9,404 nucleotides of DNA, taken from an uncultured Lachnospiraceae bacterium (GTDB taxonomy: Bacteria; Bacillota; Clostridia; Lachnospirales; Lachnospiraceae). The translations under genes were made by a program, and so were the position numbers. The notes under the pieces were generated by a model. That model did no database searches. It was not told where the DNA came from and was given only the letters and a program-made list of their open reading frames with translations. Positions 6,940 to 9,404 of this stretch are shown here, one piece after another. Each line of letters starts with the position of its first letter. Positions within the stretch are counted from its first letter, which is position 1. The stretch covers positions 1 through 9,404 of the forward strand of contig CAMWWJ010000119.1 of NCBI GenBank assembly GCA_947177925.1. The letters run 5' to 3'.

Positions 6940-6968
6940 TTGTACATTCACTAAAAAACGGTTATAAT
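6940..6968 (+). promoter_or_regulatory. Promoter of the Rpn-family nuclease gene
   Basis: TTGTAC (6940-6945) is followed after 17 bases by a perfect TATAAT (6963-6968). Transcription should start near 6975, giving a leader of about 39 bases that contains the hairpin at 6985-7010. Confidence 0.6.
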
Positions 6969-6984
6969 AAAAACATAGATAAGT

Positions 6985-7010
6985 TTTTCCTGTACCTATA
7001 CACAGGAGGA
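6985..7010 (+). promoter_or_regulatory. Leader hairpin that can mask the nuclease Shine-Dalgarno
   Basis: Bases 6985-6993 (TTTTCCTGT) can pair with 7002-7010 (ACAGGAGGA): nine pairs including two G-U, with an 8-base loop. The right arm contains the whole AGGAGG ribosome binding site (7004-7009), which lies 4 bases before the ATG at 7014. The folded leader should lower translation of the nuclease. The pairing is seen in the sequence; the regulatory effect is inferred. Confidence 0.5.
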
Positions 7011-7013
7011 CCT

Positions 7014-7865
7014 ATGAAGAAAACATTTCAGGAATTAAACTTAAGCAACGCATTTTTATTTGCAGCCGCTCTAGAGGATCCGGAAACTTGCCGGCTTGTG
7101 CTTGAAATCATTCTTGACACCAAGCTGCCTAAGGTAAATGTACATGCGGAACAGAGCATTCTGGTAAGCTCAGATTTCAGAAGCATCAGGCTTGACATTT
7201 ACGCCAGCGATGAAATGCAGGTAAGCTACAACGTAGAGGCACAGAACGACGACAGAAAGAATCTTGCCAGGCGAAGCCGTTACCATCAAGCAGAAATGGA
7301 TGTAGCTTCTCTGAAACCAGGAGACGATTTCAATGACCTAAAGCCAGGGTATGTAATCTTTATCTGCACATTCGACCCATTTGGAAAGGGACTGTACCGC
7401 TATACCTTTGAAGAAAGGTGCTTAGAATGTGACATGAGCCTTGGAGATGGAACCAGAAAAATCTTTCTGAACTCCAGAGGCAGAGATGATGGGGATGTTC
7501 CAAAAGAACTGGTGCATTTCTTAAAGTACATGGAGCAGAGTACAGATGAATACGTGTCGGAACTTACTGAGGAATCTATCATAAAGCTGCATGAAAAAGT
7601 GACGGAGCTGAAAAAATGGCGAAGACTGGAGGCGAGATACATGACCGTTGAGGAATGGTTAAGGGACCGGGAGGCTGCTAGCAACGAAAAAGTGAAACAA
7701 AAAGCAAAACAGGAAGCTGTCTTTGAACTTTTAGAGGAATATGGTGCCATTCCGGAGCATGTCAGAGAAGTCGTTTTAGCACAATGTGACTTGGAAGTGC
7801 TGAAAAGATGGCATAAGCTTGCAGCCAGAGCAGGCTCTATAGAGCAGTTCAAAAAGGAAATGTAA
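7014..7865 (+). CDS. Rpn / PD-(D/E)XK nuclease family 'transposase' (PDDEXK_2)
   Basis: A 283-residue protein of the family annotated as PD-(D/E)XK nuclease family transposase or recombination-promoting nuclease (Rpn). The family starts with a short helical stretch before the nuclease core (here F-Q-E-L-N-L-S-N-A-F-L-F, 5-16). Active-site residues appear as D61 in R-L-D-I-Y-A and E75-x-Q77 in N-V-E-A-Q-N, the D...ExQ variant usual for this family, followed by the basic A-R-R-S-R-Y-H-Q region (85-92). The core runs to about 155, with a linker and charged helices (190-235) and a C-terminal helical domain (about 236-283). Length is typical and no frameshift is seen, so it is probably active. No terminal inverted repeats or target duplications flank it, so I do not call a mobile element. 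Rpn proteins cut DNA and some act in phage defence, with a C-terminal product made from an internal start as inhibitor; a candidate internal start exists here. Confidence 0.88.
   Translation: MKKTFQELNLSNAFLFAAALEDPETCRLVLEIILDTKLPKVNVHAEQSILVSSDFRSIRLDIYASDEMQVSYNVEAQNDDRKNLARRSRYHQAEMDVASLKPGDDFNDLKPGYVIFICTFDPFGKGLYRYTFEERCLECDMSLGDGTRKIFLNSRGRDDGDVPKELVHFLKYMEQSTDEYVSELTEESIIKLHEKVTELKKWRRLEARYMTVEEWLRDREAASNEKVKQKAKQEAVFELLEEYGAIPEHVREVVLAQCDLEVLKRWHKLAARAGSIEQFKKEM
7641..7865 (+). CDS. Possible internally initiated short Rpn product (RpnS-like)
   Basis: Within the nuclease gene, GGAGG (7628-7632) lies 8 bases before an ATG at 7641 that is in frame with the large ORF (Met210). Initiation there would make a 74-residue protein with charged helices and the C-terminal helical domain but without D61, E75 and Q77. 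In E. coli, rpn genes make such a short C-terminal protein that restrains the full-length nuclease. That this gene does the same is inferred from the position and quality of the ribosome binding site. A clear internal promoter is not seen; TATCAT at 7577-7582 lacks a good -35. Confidence 0.4.
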   Translation: MTVEEWLRDREAASNEKVKQKAKQEAVFELLEEYGAIPEHVREVVLAQCDLEVLKRWHKLAARAGSIEQFKKEM

Positions 7866-7933
7866 GAATTTGCATGTGAACCAATATAAAAAGCTTACAT
7901 AAAAATCTAAATGCAACATCAAAACATTCAAGT

Positions 7934-7954
7934 GATGCGGTCTATGACCGCATC
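7934..7954 (+). repeat. Perfect 9-bp palindrome, hairpin after the nuclease gene
   Basis: GATGCGGTC (7934-7942) and GACCGCATC (7946-7954) are exact reverse complements around a TAT loop. The stem is GC-rich in an AT-rich gap, so it stands out. No T run follows on either strand, so it is not a standard intrinsic terminator. It could be a REP-like element, a processing or stability hairpin, or a transposase recognition site. It starts 69 bases after the nuclease stop. Confidence 0.7.
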
Positions 7955-8040
7955 CGTCAGAGTACAATTCGTAAACGATTCACAATCAACATTTAGAAAA
8001 GGGTATAGGGAAAACTGTCTATTCAAGTAAAAGTAATTTA

Positions 8041-8113
8041 ATACCGTTAAGGATGTATTTGTTCCTGTAATTGAAGTATGAATGAATCATATAATGACCT
8101 TAAGATTCGGTAT
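8041..8113 (+). repeat. Bulged inverted repeat
   Basis: ATACCGTTAAGG (8041-8052) can pair with CCTTAA (8098-8103) and CGGTAT (8108-8113), giving twelve pairs interrupted by a 4-base bulge (GATT). The enclosed 45 bases are AT-rich without an obvious inner stem. It may form a structured transcript or be the remains of a small element. Confidence 0.45.
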
Positions 8114-8217
8114 GAGGATAACAAGTACATTTGATTTAAAAGATAATATTTTTTAAGATAACACAAATAAATTTTTGAAGTATTTTCCAATACACATTCG
8201 TTATAGATAGTAGAGGA

Positions 8218-8246
8218 TTCAAATAAAACCATCTCTTACATAATAT
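8218..8246 (+). promoter_or_regulatory. Possible promoter of the serine hydrolase gene
   Basis: TTCAAA (8218-8223) is followed after 17 bases by TAATAT (8241-8246). The predicted start near 8253 leaves about 21 bases before the ATG, just including GAAGGG (8258-8263). In so AT-rich a stretch, chance matches are common. Confidence 0.35.
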
Positions 8247-8273
8247 AACAAAGGAATGAAGGGAAAAATAAAA

Positions 8274-9404
8274 ATGAAAGCGACAAAGACAAAAGAACGA
8301 AAAAGCAAAGCAATTTTTTCAGCAGGTACAATAAAACAAATTTACGCCTGGCTGCTCGTCACTGTACTTTTCATAGGAAGCATAAAACCTGTTTACGCTG
8401 CCGATGAAAAAAAGACACTGCCGTCAGGTATAACCTATGATGAAATCGGCAATCAAATAGAAGCATATGTCAAAGAGCATGAGGAGACCAGTGCCGCCAT
8501 GGCGGTAGCAGTTTTTGACAGAGAGGGCACAATCTATCAAAACCACTTCGGCTATATAGATTTGGAAAATCAAAAGCCCATAGAGGAAGAAAGCGTATTT
8601 GAATGGGGTTCCGCCACAAAGACCCTGGTATGGATAAGCGTCATGCAGCTGGTGGAACAAGGACGTCTTGATCTAAAGGAGGATATCCGTACCTATCTGC
8701 CGGACCACTTTTTAACCAACCTGAATTATGATAAACCCGTCACAATGATGAATTTAATGAATCATAATGCCGGCTTTCAGGAAATGCTAACGGACTTATT
8801 CGTGAAGGATCACAAAAACGTTCCGCCCCTGGCAGAGCAGCTAAAGCTCCACGAACCGGAACAGATTTATGAGCCGGGTACGGTAACCGCCTATTCCAAC
8901 TGGGGCGTAGCCCTGGCTGCCTACATAGTGGAGTTTATAAGCGGCCAGTCCTTTGATGAATATGCAAGAGAACATATTTTTGAGAAGCTTGGCATGGATC
9001 ATACGGCAATCAGACCGGACCTTTCTGATAATGAATGGGTAAAAGAGAAGCGGCAGGAGCTTATGTGCTATAGTGCTGATGGAAAAGCAATGGGAGACTG
9101 CTTTTATGCTATTTCTCTTTATCCTGCGGGCATGTGTACTTCTACCTTAGGGGATTTTTCTTTATTTGCCCAGTCGCTGGTTATGGCAGAAGGAGAAGAC
9201 TGTCCTTTGTTTGAAAAAGAGGAAACCTTAACGGAAATGCTTTCAGCCACTTCCTATTATGGGGATACGGACATTCCCTTAAACTGCCATGGCTTCTGGA
9301 CACAAGAGTTTGGAGTATCGGTAATGGGCCATGGAGGAAATACCGCCGGCTGCTCTTCCAATCTGATGTTTCACAAAGAAAGTGGCATTGGAGTAGTGGT
9401 CATG
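8274..9404 (+). CDS. Secreted serine hydrolase, class C beta-lactamase fold (3' end outside window)
   Basis: The reading frame stays open for 377 codons to the window end, so the C-terminus is missing. A long basic n-region (1-22), a hydrophobic segment (about 24-36) and V-Y-A followed by A-D (cleavage after about A42) make a signal peptide. The beta-lactamase/transpeptidase-like domain (PF00144) shows the nucleophile motif S113-A-T-K116, the L-M-N-H-N-A-G-F region (161-168, usually L-L-T-H-T-S-G-F), the second motif Y207-S-N209 and a third-motif equivalent H353-G-G355. The enzyme should act outside the cell on peptidoglycan peptides, D-amino-acid esters or beta-lactams; the substrate is not deducible. 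Firmicute homologues often carry a membrane-spanning C-terminal part, which would lie beyond the window. The ATG at 8274 has GAAGGG 10 bases upstream and starts the signal peptide. Confidence 0.88.
   Translation, partial: MKATKTKERKSKAIFSAGTIKQIYAWLLVTVLFIGSIKPVYAADEKKTLPSGITYDEIGNQIEAYVKEHEETSAAMAVAVFDREGTIYQNHFGYIDLENQKPIEEESVFEWGSATKTLVWISVMQLVEQGRLDLKEDIRTYLPDHFLTNLNYDKPVTMMNLMNHNAGFQEMLTDLFVKDHKNVPPLAEQLKLHEPEQIYEPGTVTAYSNWGVALAAYIVEFISGQSFDEYAREHIFEKLGMDHTAIRPDLSDNEWVKEKRQELMCYSADGKAMGDCFYAISLYPAGMCTSTLGDFSLFAQSLVMAEGEDCPLFEKEETLTEMLSATSYYGDTDIPLNCHGFWTQEFGVSVMGHGGNTAGCSSNLMFHKESGIGVVVM

Larger units (their letters stand above)
7866..8273 (+). other. AT-rich intergenic region without a gene
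   Basis: These 408 bases contain no coding frame I can support on either strand. They hold the perfect palindrome at 7934-7954, a bulged inverted repeat at 8041-8113, two copies of ATTCAAGT (7926-7933 and 8021-8028), a small stem GTATT/AATAC (8180-8193) and a possible promoter at 8218-8246. The length and structure would suit an unrecognised RNA or a decayed element. No known riboswitch signature was recognised. Confidence 0.5.

Noticed and set aside
7400..7852. 150-codon minus-strand frame inside the nuclease gene
   Set aside because: Its serine- and cysteine-rich composition is that of an antisense shadow, and the + strand frame carries clear family motifs.
7014..7865. Calling the Rpn-family gene an insertion sequence
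   Set aside because: I found no terminal inverted repeats or target-site duplication at its flanks. The 'transposase' name comes from family annotation.
8047..8232. 61-codon open frame on the minus strand in the intergenic gap
   Set aside because: It has no convincing ribosome binding site, an AT-driven composition (many I, L, Y, S) and no recognisable motif. It spans the bulged inverted repeat.
1..9404. CRISPR array, tRNA, rRNA or known riboswitch
   Set aside because: No regularly spaced repeats, cloverleaf sequences, rRNA segments or riboswitch signatures were recognised by eye.

Overview
The window looks like chromosome from a low-to-moderate GC Gram-positive anaerobe of the Clostridia, most likely Lachnospiraceae. 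The signs are strong AGGAGG-type ribosome binding sites, a lipobox lipoprotein, a two-component system next to an FtsX-type ABC exporter, a PD-(D/E)XK 'transposase'/Rpn-family nuclease (abundant in Lachnospiraceae), and a secreted class C beta-lactamase-fold serine hydrolase. The assignment is inferred from gene content and codon style. No rRNA or other marker gene is present. All genes I trust are on the + strand, except a possible divergent gene start at the extreme left edge.

Left block (about 1-5247): a divergent promoter region is followed by an OmpR/PhoB response regulator (220-906). A short sensor histidine kinase with almost no extracellular part (893-1882) overlaps it by 14 bases. 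After an 81-base gap comes an ABC ATPase (1964-2653), then an 865-residue two-FtsX-domain permease (2650-5247) overlapping it by 4 bases. The gap starts with three imperfect 11-bp direct repeats placed over the -35 region of a TATTAT promoter, the layout expected of a response-regulator-activated promoter. The simplest model is that the kinase senses an envelope signal, possibly through the transporter, and the regulator switches on the exporter. The substrate cannot be read from the sequence.

Middle block (5248-6780): a small lipoprotein of unknown function has its own extended -10 promoter. An ANT(6)/AadK-like aminoglycoside nucleotidyltransferase follows 36 bases later. The nucleotidyltransferase start sits in a 7-bp tandem repeat (ATGAGAA x3) that carries three ATGs in three frames.

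Right block (6781-9404): a 233-base gap with two tiny ORFs and a good promoter leads to an Rpn/PDDEXK_2 nuclease gene (7014-7865). Its Shine-Dalgarno can fold into a leader hairpin. Inside the gene a second strong Shine-Dalgarno precedes in-frame Met210, which would make a 74-residue C-terminal protein without the nuclease residues. This resembles the gene-within-gene Rpn toxin/antitoxin arrangement and is the most interesting candidate system here. A 408-base AT-rich gap with a perfect 9-bp palindrome and a bulged inverted repeat follows. A secreted serine hydrolase, cut by the window end, closes the window.
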